This document shows, in pieces, positions 1-6,309 of a DNA stretch of 18,378 bases (the first letter of the stretch is position 1; each line of letters starts with the position of its first letter). The stretch comes from Oscillospiraceae bacterium. Lineage in GTDB: Bacteria > Bacillota > Clostridia > Oscillospirales > Acutalibacteraceae. The notes under the pieces are model-generated. The model had not been told where the DNA came from. It saw only the letters and a program-made list of their open reading frames with translations, and ran no database searches. A program made the translations under genes and the position numbers. The stretch lies in assembly GCA_029004655.1 (NCBI GenBank), contig JAQVYP010000015.1, positions 1 to 18,378 on the forward strand. Reading direction: 5' to 3'.

Positions 1-46
1 TTTAGATTATACGGTTATTAATTTAAGCATATAGATAAAGACATTC

Positions 47-77
47 AAAAACCGCCCGTTTTTACGGGCGGTAAAAA
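47..77 (-). terminator. Intrinsic terminator of the Ca2+ ATPase gene
   Basis: A perfect 9-bp GC-rich stem (51-59 pairs with 64-72) closes a 4-base loop. Read on the minus strand it is followed by TTTT and then GAATGT, and preceded by an A/T tract. It lies about 38 bases after the ATPase stop codon on the same strand, so it most likely ends that transcript. The U-run is short (4), so efficiency is uncertain. On the plus strand the hairpin is followed by A residues, so it is not a plus-strand terminator. Confidence 0.8.
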
Positions 78-89
78 TTATTTGTCGAA

Positions 90-135
90 TTTTCTTTTTA
101 TCTAATTACCTATTTTCTTTTTATCCAATTACCTA
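90..135. repeat. 23-bp tandem duplication at the ATPase 3' end
   Basis: Bases 90-112 and 113-135 are two adjacent 23-base copies with a single mismatch (T at 102 versus C at 125). On the minus strand the copy at 113-135 encodes the last ATPase residues, and the first bases of the other copy supply the present TAG stop (110-112). Because 23 is not a multiple of three, the duplication shifts frame. Removing one copy would continue the protein as Phe-Asp-Lys followed by TAA. Confidence 0.9.
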
Positions 136-2752
136 ACTTAATCAACTCACCAATAACAAGAGGCGTTAGCGAGAGCAATATAATTTCTAACCATTCTGTG
201 CTGTTAAGAGCAACCAATTCAAATACACTTCTCAAAGGTGTAAGCAAAGCTATAAGCATTAGTGCGGTAGATAGACAAAACGCAAATAACATATAAACAT
301 TTGAAAAGAATCCAACTTTGAATAATGAGTGGTTAGAACGTGTGTTAAAAGAATGAACAATTTGAGAAAATGCTAAAACAGCAAAAGCCATAGTGTTTCC
401 ATATATAGCGTCGTTATCGCTAAAATGGTAACGACCTAGGGCATATGCCACTAATGTTATTACTCCGAACATTACTCCTTGCCAAGCAGCGGTGAAACCC
501 ATTCCATGTGCAAAAAAACTTTCGTTTTTATTGCGTGGTTTCCGATCCATAACATCATGTTCGACAGGCTCCATTCCCAAAGCTAAAGCAGGCGCACTAT
601 CTGTTACTAGGTTTATCCAAAGTAATTGAACTGCAATAAGTGGGGAAGCACCAAATATAAGCATTCCGAAGAAAACGGAAATAATTTCACCCAGGTTGCA
701 GCTTAAAAGGAAATGAACAGATTTTTTGATGTTATCGTAAATTCCTCTGCCTTCTTTAACGGCAGTAACAATTGTTGCAAAGTTATCATCGGTTAATGTC
801 ATTGCGGCAGCACCTTTGGCAACATCTGTTCCGGTTATGCCCATTGCACATCCTATGTCAGCAGCTTTTAGAGCAGGTGCGTCGTTAACGCCGTCTCCAG
901 TCATAGCAACAACATGACCTTTATCCTTCCACGCGTTCACTATGCGGATTTTGTCTTCGGGCGAAACTCTGGCATAAACTGCAATTTGTTCAATGTTTTC
1001 AAACAATTCTTCGTTGCTCATTTTTGACAATTCAGCTCCGCTGACTGAGCGATATTCCGGTGTCATAATTCCAATTTGATTTGCAATTGCAGTTGCCGTA
1101 GCTATATGATCACCGGTAATCATAACAGTTCTGATTCCAGCCTTGTGGCAAAGGGCAACGGCATCAATAACTTCAGGTCTGGGTGGATCAATCATTCCAA
1201 CCAGTCCAACAAAATTAAGGTCATATTCAAGTGCTTCACTTGTTGGGTTTGAAGGAGCTTCGTCAAGCTGCTTTATTGCAACGCCTAGAACTCTAAGTGC
1301 CTCATTACCCATGGTGTCGTTAGCTTCAAGTGCTTTGGCGAAATTTCCTTGCGAACAACGTGAAATCAGAATATCAGGTGCACCTTTTGTTATTGAAAAT
1401 ATCTTACCGTCAATCATATTGATGGTGGTCATTAATTTGCGATCAGAATCGAAAGGCAGCTCACCGAGTCGAGGATAAATGTTATCCAGTTCATTTTTCG
1501 AAAGGTTGTTGTATTTCATTGCGGCAGCAACTATACCTGTTTCGGTTGGGTCACCGAAGTGAACAACATTACCGTTTTGAATTTCAACACGTCCATCACA
1601 GCACATAGCGCCTAATTTTAAAAGCATTTCACCATTTTGACTGATTTTCTCTTCGGTTAAATCAATTATATTTTGTCCGTCAAACAATTTAACGAGAGTC
1701 ATGCGGTTTTGAGTTAGTGTTCCTGTTTTATCAGAGCAAATAACAGATGCGCTGCCAAGTGTTTCCACAGCCGGTAATTTACGAATAATGGCATTGCTTT
1801 TAACCATGCGTTGAACTCCAAGTGCCAAAACCACAGTTACAATCGCAGGCAGACCTTCCGGAATGGCGGCAACAGCCAAAGATATAGATGTCATAAACAG
1901 CTCTAATATTTTATCCGCATAGGTTTGATCGACAGCTGGACCCTGAATTAATCCAACGACGAAAATAATTCCGCAAATAATAAGGGCTACAATTCCTAAC
2001 GTTTTGCCGAGATGTGCAAGCTTTATTTTTAATGGTGTTTCTGTGCTGTCGGCAGACTCAAGCATGGTTGCTATTTTGCCCATTTCGGTATTCATTCCGG
2101 TTTCGGTAACAATTGCTTTACCGTGACCGTAAGCAACAGAGCAACCGGCGTATACCATGTTAAGGCGATCACCAATTCCGGCAATATCGGGAATCGGTTC
2201 ACCATCTATTATTTTTTCAACAGGAATAGATTCACCTGTTAAAGCAGATTCTTCACTTCTAAAACTGGCAACTTCAATAAGTCTTCCATCGGCCGGGATA
2301 TAATCACCGGATTCAAGTATAATAATATCACCCGGAACAAGTTCTGATGCCGGAATAACTTTTGTAATTGCATCGCGAATAACCTTAGCAGAAGGCGCTG
2401 CCATACTTTTTAACGCTTCAAGTGCGGCTTCAGCCTTACTCTCCTGAAATACTCCAAGTGCTGCATTAATTATTACAATTGCAACAATTACTATTGGCTC
2501 TATCCATTCGTTTTCTCCGCTGATTATTGTTGTGATCAATGAAATAGCTGCAGCAATCATTAAAATTATAACCATAAAATCTTTCAACTGTTCAATAAAA
2601 CGTTGAAAGATGGTTATTCCTTTTGTTTGTGAAAGCTGATTGGGTCCAAATTGAGATATACGTTTATCTGCTTCGCCGGCAGTTAGCCCGCGCTCAGTGC
2701 TTGCGTCAAGCTCACGAATTACCTCACTGATTGGTTCACTATGCCAAATCAA
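110..2752 (-). CDS. P-type calcium-transporting ATPase (P2A, SERCA/PMR1-like)
   Basis: This 880-residue integral membrane pump is predicted to export Ca2+ from the cytoplasm using ATP. Family marks seen in order are an N-terminal cation-ATPase domain, actuator motif TGES (172-175), M4 PEGLP (298-302), phosphorylation motif DKTGT with Asp341, hinge motif TGDGVNDAP (618-626), M5 Asn686-x-x-Glu689, M6 NLVTD (714-718), and further helices to the C-terminus. The M4, M5 and M6 residues match the Ca2+ ligands of SERCA, which favours Ca2+ over Mn2+, H+ or Na+. I cannot tell whether it has one or two Ca2+ sites. The start is TTG at 2752-2750, supported by AAGGAGG at 2767-2761 with 8 bases between. The gene appears monocistronic. 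The C-terminus ends ...WIKRK at a stop created within a tandem duplication, so the ancestral protein was probably three residues longer. Confidence 0.95.
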   Translation of the reverse strand: MIWHSEPISEVIRELDASTERGLTAGEADKRISQFGPNQLSQTKGITIFQRFIEQLKDFMVIILMIAAAISLITTIISGENEWIEPIVIVAIVIINAALGVFQESKAEAALEALKSMAAPSAKVIRDAITKVIPASELVPGDIIILESGDYIPADGRLIEVASFRSEESALTGESIPVEKIIDGEPIPDIAGIGDRLNMVYAGCSVAYGHGKAIVTETGMNTEMGKIATMLESADSTETPLKIKLAHLGKTLGIVALIICGIIFVVGLIQGPAVDQTYADKILELFMTSISLAVAAIPEGLPAIVTVVLALGVQRMVKSNAIIRKLPAVETLGSASVICSDKTGTLTQNRMTLVKLFDGQNIIDLTEEKISQNGEMLLKLGAMCCDGRVEIQNGNVVHFGDPTETGIVAAAMKYNNLSKNELDNIYPRLGELPFDSDRKLMTTINMIDGKIFSITKGAPDILISRCSQGNFAKALEANDTMGNEALRVLGVAIKQLDEAPSNPTSEALEYDLNFVGLVGMIDPPRPEVIDAVALCHKAGIRTVMITGDHIATATAIANQIGIMTPEYRSVSGAELSKMSNEELFENIEQIAVYARVSPEDKIRIVNAWKDKGHVVAMTGDGVNDAPALKAADIGCAMGITGTDVAKGAAAMTLTDDNFATIVTAVKEGRGIYDNIKKSVHFLLSCNLGEIISVFFGMLIFGASPLIAVQLLWINLVTDSAPALALGMEPVEHDVMDRKPRNKNESFFAHGMGFTAAWQGVMFGVITLVAYALGRYHFSDNDAIYGNTMAFAVLAFSQIVHSFNTRSNHSLFKVGFFSNVYMLFAFCLSTALMLIALLTPLRSVFELVALNSTEWLEIILLSLTPLVIGELIKLGNWIKRK

Positions 2753-2778
2753 TTTAAATTCCTCCTTAAATAAGCCTG

Positions 2779-2807
2779 TTACTACACTCTTTTTTCGGAA
2801 CAGTCAA
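2779..2807 (-). promoter_or_regulatory. Candidate promoter of the Ca2+ ATPase gene
   Basis: On the minus strand, TTGACT (2807-2802) is followed after 17 bases by TAGTAA (2784-2779), upstream of the ATPase ribosome binding site. The -35 is good and the -10 is poor (3 of 6), so this is tentative. The -35 lies inside the inverted repeat at 2796-2817. Confidence 0.4.
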
Positions 2808-2817
2808 GACTGTTTCG
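2796..2817. promoter_or_regulatory. Inverted repeat in the divergent region, possible operator
   Basis: Two 10-base arms (2796-2805 and 2808-2817) flank AA and match at 9 of 10 positions. The inner AACAGTC and GACTGTT are perfect complements. The repeat covers the candidate -35 of the ATPase promoter, a place where a dimeric repressor could act. No particular regulator can be named from the sequence. Confidence 0.45.
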
Positions 2818-2915
2818 TAGTTTCGCAATCCGCTAAATGAATAACTTATTGAAAATATATAAAAATATAAAATTAAGTTTACCTTATTATGCAATAAAAA
2901 TCAATATAAATCTAG

Positions 2916-2944
2916 TTTTCTTATTGGATAAAATGTGTTATAAT
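2916..2944 (+). promoter_or_regulatory. Promoter of the PHP-domain gene, extended -10
   Basis: A perfect TATAAT at 2939-2944 is preceded by TGT (2936-2938), giving an extended -10 element. The -35 region at the right distance (TTTTCT, 2916-2921, 17-base spacer) is weak, as is common with extended -10 promoters. Transcription would start near 2951, downstream of the ATG at 2837. This supports the GTG at 2987 as the true start of the next gene. Confidence 0.65.
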
Positions 2945-2986
2945 ACTACTAATATGCTTTTTTGGCACTGTTGGAGGTTAATTGTT

Positions 2987-3685
2987 GTGTCCTTTTTATT
3001 TGAAACACATTTTCACACACCGTATACAAGTTCCTGTGGAGAAATATACCCGGAAGAATCAATTCCGATATATATTGAAAATGGATATAGCGGTTTAGTG
3101 GTGACCGATCATTATTATGCAGGTTATTTTGAAAGACTATGCAATAATTCATGGCGTGAACAGGCTGACTTGTTTTTACTTGGATACCGTAAGGCAAAAG
3201 AGTTCTGCGAAGGCAAAGATTTTAATGTATTGCTTGGGCTTGAAATTCGATTTAGCGATAATTGCAACGACCATTTGGTTTATGGTATGGATGAAGAATT
3301 TATATATAATAATCCACGTCTTGACCTTTTGGAGTTTGAAAAATTCGCTTTACTTTGCAGAGAAAATGGGTTTTTCCTTTTGCAGGCACATCCCTTCAGA
3401 GATAACTGTGCGCCCAGAAACCCTGAATATCTTGATGGGGTTGAAGTTTATAATGGGCATCCGGGACATAACAGTCATAATGATAAGGCATTAAATTTTG
3501 CTTTTAAAAACAATCTTGTGATGACAGCAGGGTCGGATTTACACGATTTGCGTCAGCTGTGTCGGGCGGGAATGTATCTTAAAAAGCACCCGAGCACTTC
3601 AAATGAACTGGCAAGCATTTTATTTGATGGCAAGATCGAAAAGCTCAAAGTGAGTGATTCGTTCGAAATGTATGATTTAAATTAA
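2987..3685 (+). CDS. PHP-domain protein, predicted metal-dependent phosphoesterase
   Basis: This 232-residue soluble protein has the metal-binding signature of the PHP (polymerase and histidinol phosphatase) superfamily: HxH (His8, His10), Asp41-His42, Glu86, AHP (134-136), and GSDLH (182-186). These residues normally hold two or three divalent metals and hydrolyse phosphoester bonds. Stand-alone members act on nucleotides, histidinol phosphate or unknown substrates, and the substrate here cannot be told. The frame is open back to an ATG at 2837, but I place the start at GTG 2987. That GTG has GGAGG at 2973-2977 nine bases upstream, follows the extended -10 promoter, and lets the protein begin just before the first metal motif, as is usual. 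The extra 50 residues from 2837 look like translated AT-rich promoter DNA. The gene lies head-to-head with the Ca2+ ATPase and 86 bases before prmA. Confidence 0.85.
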   Translation: MSFLFETHFHTPYTSSCGEIYPEESIPIYIENGYSGLVVTDHYYAGYFERLCNNSWREQADLFLLGYRKAKEFCEGKDFNVLLGLEIRFSDNCNDHLVYGMDEEFIYNNPRLDLLEFEKFALLCRENGFFLLQAHPFRDNCAPRNPEYLDGVEVYNGHPGHNSHNDKALNFAFKNNLVMTAGSDLHDLRQLCRAGMYLKKHPSTSNELASILFDGKIEKLKVSDSFEMYDLN

Positions 3686-3730
3686 ATGTAAGGTGTTTTC
3701 ACACAAATAAATATTACATATTAAATATAT

Positions 3731-3736
3731 TATAAT
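3731..3736 (+). promoter_or_regulatory. Possible -10 element upstream of prmA
   Basis: TATAAT at 3731-3736 lies 36 bases before the prmA start, within an AT-rich stretch. No recognisable -35 is present at 16 to 18 bases upstream. There is also no terminator between the PHP gene and prmA, so prmA may be co-transcribed from the promoter at 2939 as well. Confidence 0.35.
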
Positions 3737-3771
3737 CTTGTCGAATCGCTTGCGACGGAATGGAGCTTAAC

Positions 3772-4692
3772 ATGGATTGGTTTGAAATACTTATAAAAGT
3801 GCCGCAGGAGCTTTGTGAAAAAGCATCGGCAATTGCGAATATGGTTGTGCCTTATGGCATCTATGTAGAGGATTATTCGGATTTAGAATCAGCTGCGCTT
3901 GAAATCGCACATATTGATCTGATTGATGAAGAACTTATTGCACGTGACCGTACCCATGCAATTATTCACATTTATATAAGTAAAGATGAAAATGTGATTG
4001 AAACACTTGAGTTTCTTAAGGAACGTTTTACTTCCGAAAAAATAGAATTCACAATCGATCAGGCAAGCGTCAAAGATTCTGATTGGGCAGACAACTGGAA
4101 AAAGTTTTTTAAGGTTACCGAAATCGGAAGTAAGCTTGTTATAAAACCGAGTTGGGAAGAATATGAAAATAAAAATTCAAAGCTGGTTCTTAATATTGAT
4201 CCGGGAGCGGCTTTTGGAACAGGCACTCACGCAACAACAAGAATGTGCTTAGAGTTATTAGAAGAATATGTTTCTGATAACAAAGAAATGCTTGATATTG
4301 GTTGCGGCAGCGGTATTTTGAGTATTGCCGGTGCATTGCTGGGTGCAAAAAGTGTTGTCGGTGTGGATATTGACAAAACTGCAATAAAAGTTTCACGCGA
4401 GAATGCAGAGATAAACGACATGTCGGACAGGACAAAATTTATATATGGAAATTTGTGCGATGATATTAATGATAAATATGATGTGATTTGCGCAAACATT
4501 GTTGCTGATGTTATTGTTTCTCTATTAAATGATATTGAAAAATATATGAATGATAACGCGGTGTTTTTATGTTCTGGTATTATTGATATCAGAGAAAGTG
4601 ATGTTATAGAGGCTTTAAATAATAAAGGCTTTAAGATTCTAGAAATCAGAAATATGGATAATTGGCGTGCAATTGCAGCGAAAAAGGCTTAA
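3772..4692 (+). CDS. prmA: Ribosomal protein L11 methyltransferase
   Basis: PrmA is a cytosolic SAM-dependent enzyme that trimethylates ribosomal protein L11. The 306-residue product is close to the length of other Bacillota PrmA proteins (about 310). The N-terminal domain that recognises L11 is followed by a DWADNWKKFF segment (104-113), DPGAAFGTGTHATT (143-156), the SAM-binding glycine motif DIGCGSG (175-181), an acidic SAM-ribose region VVGVDID (195-201), and NIVADV (242-247). The last aligns with the catalytic N-[IL]-x-A motif of the family. An in-frame ATG also occurs at 3760, but GGAG at 3762-3765 is correctly spaced only for ATG 3772, and MDWFEI matches the usual PrmA N-terminus. Its substrate gene rplK is not in this window, and dnaJ or rsmE, frequent neighbours in Bacillota, are not adjacent. 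Confidence 0.93.
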   Translation: MDWFEILIKVPQELCEKASAIANMVVPYGIYVEDYSDLESAALEIAHIDLIDEELIARDRTHAIIHIYISKDENVIETLEFLKERFTSEKIEFTIDQASVKDSDWADNWKKFFKVTEIGSKLVIKPSWEEYENKNSKLVLNIDPGAAFGTGTHATTRMCLELLEEYVSDNKEMLDIGCGSGILSIAGALLGAKSVVGVDIDKTAIKVSRENAEINDMSDRTKFIYGNLCDDINDKYDVICANIVADVIVSLLNDIEKYMNDNAVFLCSGIIDIRESDVIEALNNKGFKILEIRNMDNWRAIAAKKA

Positions 4693-4835
4693 TACTAATT
4701 CCAATTATAGAGCGATTAAAGAACTGCTGATTTTAAAATCAAATAAAACTATTACTTTAACTGCTCCGAGCAAAGAGTATTACAGAATGCCTTTTCGTAG
4801 GGCGCGAGCAAGACACCGCCCAACATCAGTAATCC

Positions 4836-4882
4836 TATAATTACTTAATAACTTAATAGTCTTAATATAAAATTAGTATAAA
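4836..4882 (+). promoter_or_regulatory. Tentative promoter region of prfB
   Basis: The AT-rich stretch before prfB contains three -10-like hexamers: TATAAT (4836-4841), TATAAA (4866-4871) and TATAAA (4877-4882). The last has TTAATA (4853-4858) 18 bases upstream as a weak -35. None is compelling. The 210-base gap and an independent ribosome binding site make a promoter here plausible. Confidence 0.3.
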
Positions 4883-4902
4883 CCATTGATGGGGGATAGT
4901 TA

Positions 4903-6027
4903 ATGTTACAGTTTGAAGAACAAAAATTGAAACTTATGGGTTGTGAATCCGAACTTTTGGATTTTGGAGATTCTTTAGGGCTTGAAACACTTAAATCCGA
5001 GGTTTCAAGGCTTGAATATGAATCAGCAAATGAAGATTTTTGGAATGATCTTGAAAACTCTCAAAAAGTTTTGCAAAAAATCAGCCAATACAAAAACAAG
5101 ATTGAATCTTACGATATATTAAAAGCACAATACGAGGATATACTTACTTTAATTGAACTTGCAGATGAAGAGGAAGACGTATCACTTATTGATGAAGTAA
5201 GTGAAAATGTTGAAAAATTTATATCTGAGCTTGGGAATGCACGCCTGATAACGTTGCTGAAAGGCGAATATGATGCAAAAAATTCAATATTAACGTTTCA
5301 TGCAGGCGCAGGCGGTACCGAAGCGCAAGACTGGGTGCAAATGCTGCTTAGAATGTATTCAAGATGGTGTGAGCGACACGGATTTAAAGTTAAGATTCTG
5401 GATTTCCTTGACGGTGAAGAGGCAGGAATTAAAAGTGCAACCATTTTGGTTGAGGGAATTAATGCATACGGATACTTAAAAGGTGAGAACGGGGTTCACA
5501 GGCTTGTTAGAATTTCGCCTTTTGATTCATCGGGAAGACGTCATACATCATTTGCTTCGCTGGAGGTTATGCCGGAAATTGATGATGATGTTACAATAGA
5601 AATCAAAGCTGACGATTTAAGAATTGACACATATCGCTCAAGCGGTGCGGGTGGTCAAAAAGTTAATAAAACCGACTCTGCTATCAGAATAACACATATT
5701 CCTACCGGCATAGTGGTTTCTTGTCAAAACGAACGCAGCCAGCATCAAAATAAAGAAGTAGCAATGAAAATGCTTAAATCAAAGCTTATTGAAATTAAGG
5801 AAAGAGAGCATCTTGATAAAGTTGAAGATATTAAGGGTATTCACAAAGAAATAGCATGGGGCTCTCAAATCCGCTCATATGTCTTTATGCCATATACGCT
5901 TGCAAAGGACCATCGCACAGGATTTGAATCAGGTAACATAAATGCGGTGATGGACGGAGATATTGATGGATTTATTAATGCATATCTTAAAGCTGCCTCG
6001 CTTGGGACTTTAACAACCCAAGAATAA
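4903..6027 (+). CDS. prfB: Peptide chain release factor 2 (no programmed frameshift)
   Basis: RF2 recognises UGA and UAA stop codons and triggers hydrolysis of peptidyl-tRNA on the ribosome. The 374-residue protein has the RF2 stop-codon tripeptide SPF (205-207), which separates it from RF1, and the universal GGQ (250-252) that enters the peptidyl transferase centre. Gln252 is normally methylated by PrmC. Start ATG 4903 follows a purine-rich GGGGGA (4891-4896), and a TAG codon sits two codons upstream in frame. Most bacteria encode RF2 in two frames joined by a +1 shift at CUU-UGA near codon 25, but here the frame is continuous through that point (residues 20-30). A GGAG followed three bases later by CTTTAG out of frame (4966-4978) looks like a remnant of that site. 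A terminator-like hairpin follows the gene. Confidence 0.96.
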   Translation: MLQFEEQKLKLMGCESELLDFGDSLGLETLKSEVSRLEYESANEDFWNDLENSQKVLQKISQYKNKIESYDILKAQYEDILTLIELADEEEDVSLIDEVSENVEKFISELGNARLITLLKGEYDAKNSILTFHAGAGGTEAQDWVQMLLRMYSRWCERHGFKVKILDFLDGEEAGIKSATILVEGINAYGYLKGENGVHRLVRISPFDSSGRRHTSFASLEVMPEIDDDVTIEIKADDLRIDTYRSSGAGGQKVNKTDSAIRITHIPTGIVVSCQNERSQHQNKEVAMKMLKSKLIEIKEREHLDKVEDIKGIHKEIAWGSQIRSYVFMPYTLAKDHRTGFESGNINAVMDGDIDGFINAYLKAASLGTLTTQE

Positions 6028-6034
6028 CAAAAAC

Positions 6035-6074
6035 CCCCGATGTCAAAAAATGATATCGGGGATTGACTGTTTTT
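6035..6074 (+). terminator. Probable intrinsic terminator after prfB
   Basis: Arms 6035-6045 and 6051-6061 form an 11-bp stem with one G-U pair around a five-A loop, starting 7 bases after the prfB stop. A five-T run comes only at 6070-6074, eight bases beyond the stem, so it is not a textbook terminator. Even so, it separates prfB from the rpoB promoter. Confidence 0.6.
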
Positions 6075-6082
6075 GCGCATAA

Positions 6083-6107
6083 TTGCCAATAATATATTAA
6101 TTGGCAA
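6083..6107. promoter_or_regulatory. Perfect inverted repeat just upstream of the rpoB promoter
   Basis: TTGCCAAT (6083-6090) and ATTGGCAA (6100-6107) are exact reverse complements separated by a nine-base all-A/T spacer. The repeat ends seven bases before the -35 and is centred about 55 bases upstream of the predicted transcription start. That position fits an activator or UP-like site better than a terminator, since no U-run follows. Confidence 0.5.
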
Positions 6108-6114
6108 AATTCTA

Positions 6115-6143
6115 TTGACTATTGACTTGTTTCGGGGTATAAT
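6115..6143 (+). promoter_or_regulatory. Strong sigma-A promoter of rpoB
   Basis: TTGACT (6115-6120) and TATAAT (6138-6143) are separated by exactly 17 bases, a near-consensus housekeeping promoter. The start site should be near 6150, giving a leader of about 160 bases. The -35 is part of a tandem 7-mer (TATTGAC twice, 6113-6126). The second TTGACT (6122-6127) is too close to this -10 to serve it. Confidence 0.8.
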
Positions 6144-6266
6144 TTTAAACTGCCTAATCATGGGTTAATATACACTTATTTTGCTTTGCTTTATAAGTAT
6201 ATGCAGTGAACATTAGTATAATCACACATGATTGCAAAAGGGTATATTTTACAGCATTGTTTTCTT

Positions 6267-6285
6267 CGGGTCGTGAAATGACCCG
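6267..6285 (+). promoter_or_regulatory. Leader hairpin before the rpoB ribosome binding site
   Basis: CGGGTC (6267-6272) pairs with GACCCG (6280-6285), with a possible G-U extension. The hairpin ends 11 bases before the AAAGGAG (6297-6303) of rpoB. There is no U-run, so it is not a terminator. It could shape translation initiation or protect the 5' leader. Confidence 0.4.
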
Positions 6286-6309
6286 TGCAAATACTTAAAG
6301 GAGTGATTA

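Noticed and set aside
4800..4821. GGGCG...CGCCC pairing as a terminator of prmA
   Set aside because: The stem is only five pairs around a 12-base loop and there is no U-run on either strand.
4691..4840. An open frame of about 50 codons without a stop between prmA and prfB, ending in a basic Arg-rich tail
   Set aside because: It has no start codon until close to its end, no ribosome binding site and no recognisable family. At most it is a relic, so it is not annotated as a gene.
4973..4978. CTTTAG in prfB as an active programmed frameshift site
   Set aside because: In the translated frame these bases read TCT-TTA-GGG and no stop interrupts the gene. The RF2 frameshift also normally uses UGA, so no shift is needed here.
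6122..6150. The second TTGACT (6122-6127) as -35 of the main rpoB promoter
   Set aside because: Its distance to TATAAT (6138-6143) is only 10 bases, and nothing like a -10 lies 17 bases downstream.
6217..6222. TATAAT in the rpoB leader as a second promoter
   Set aside because: No -35-like hexamer and no TG extension is present at suitable spacing, so I do not annotate it as a promoter.
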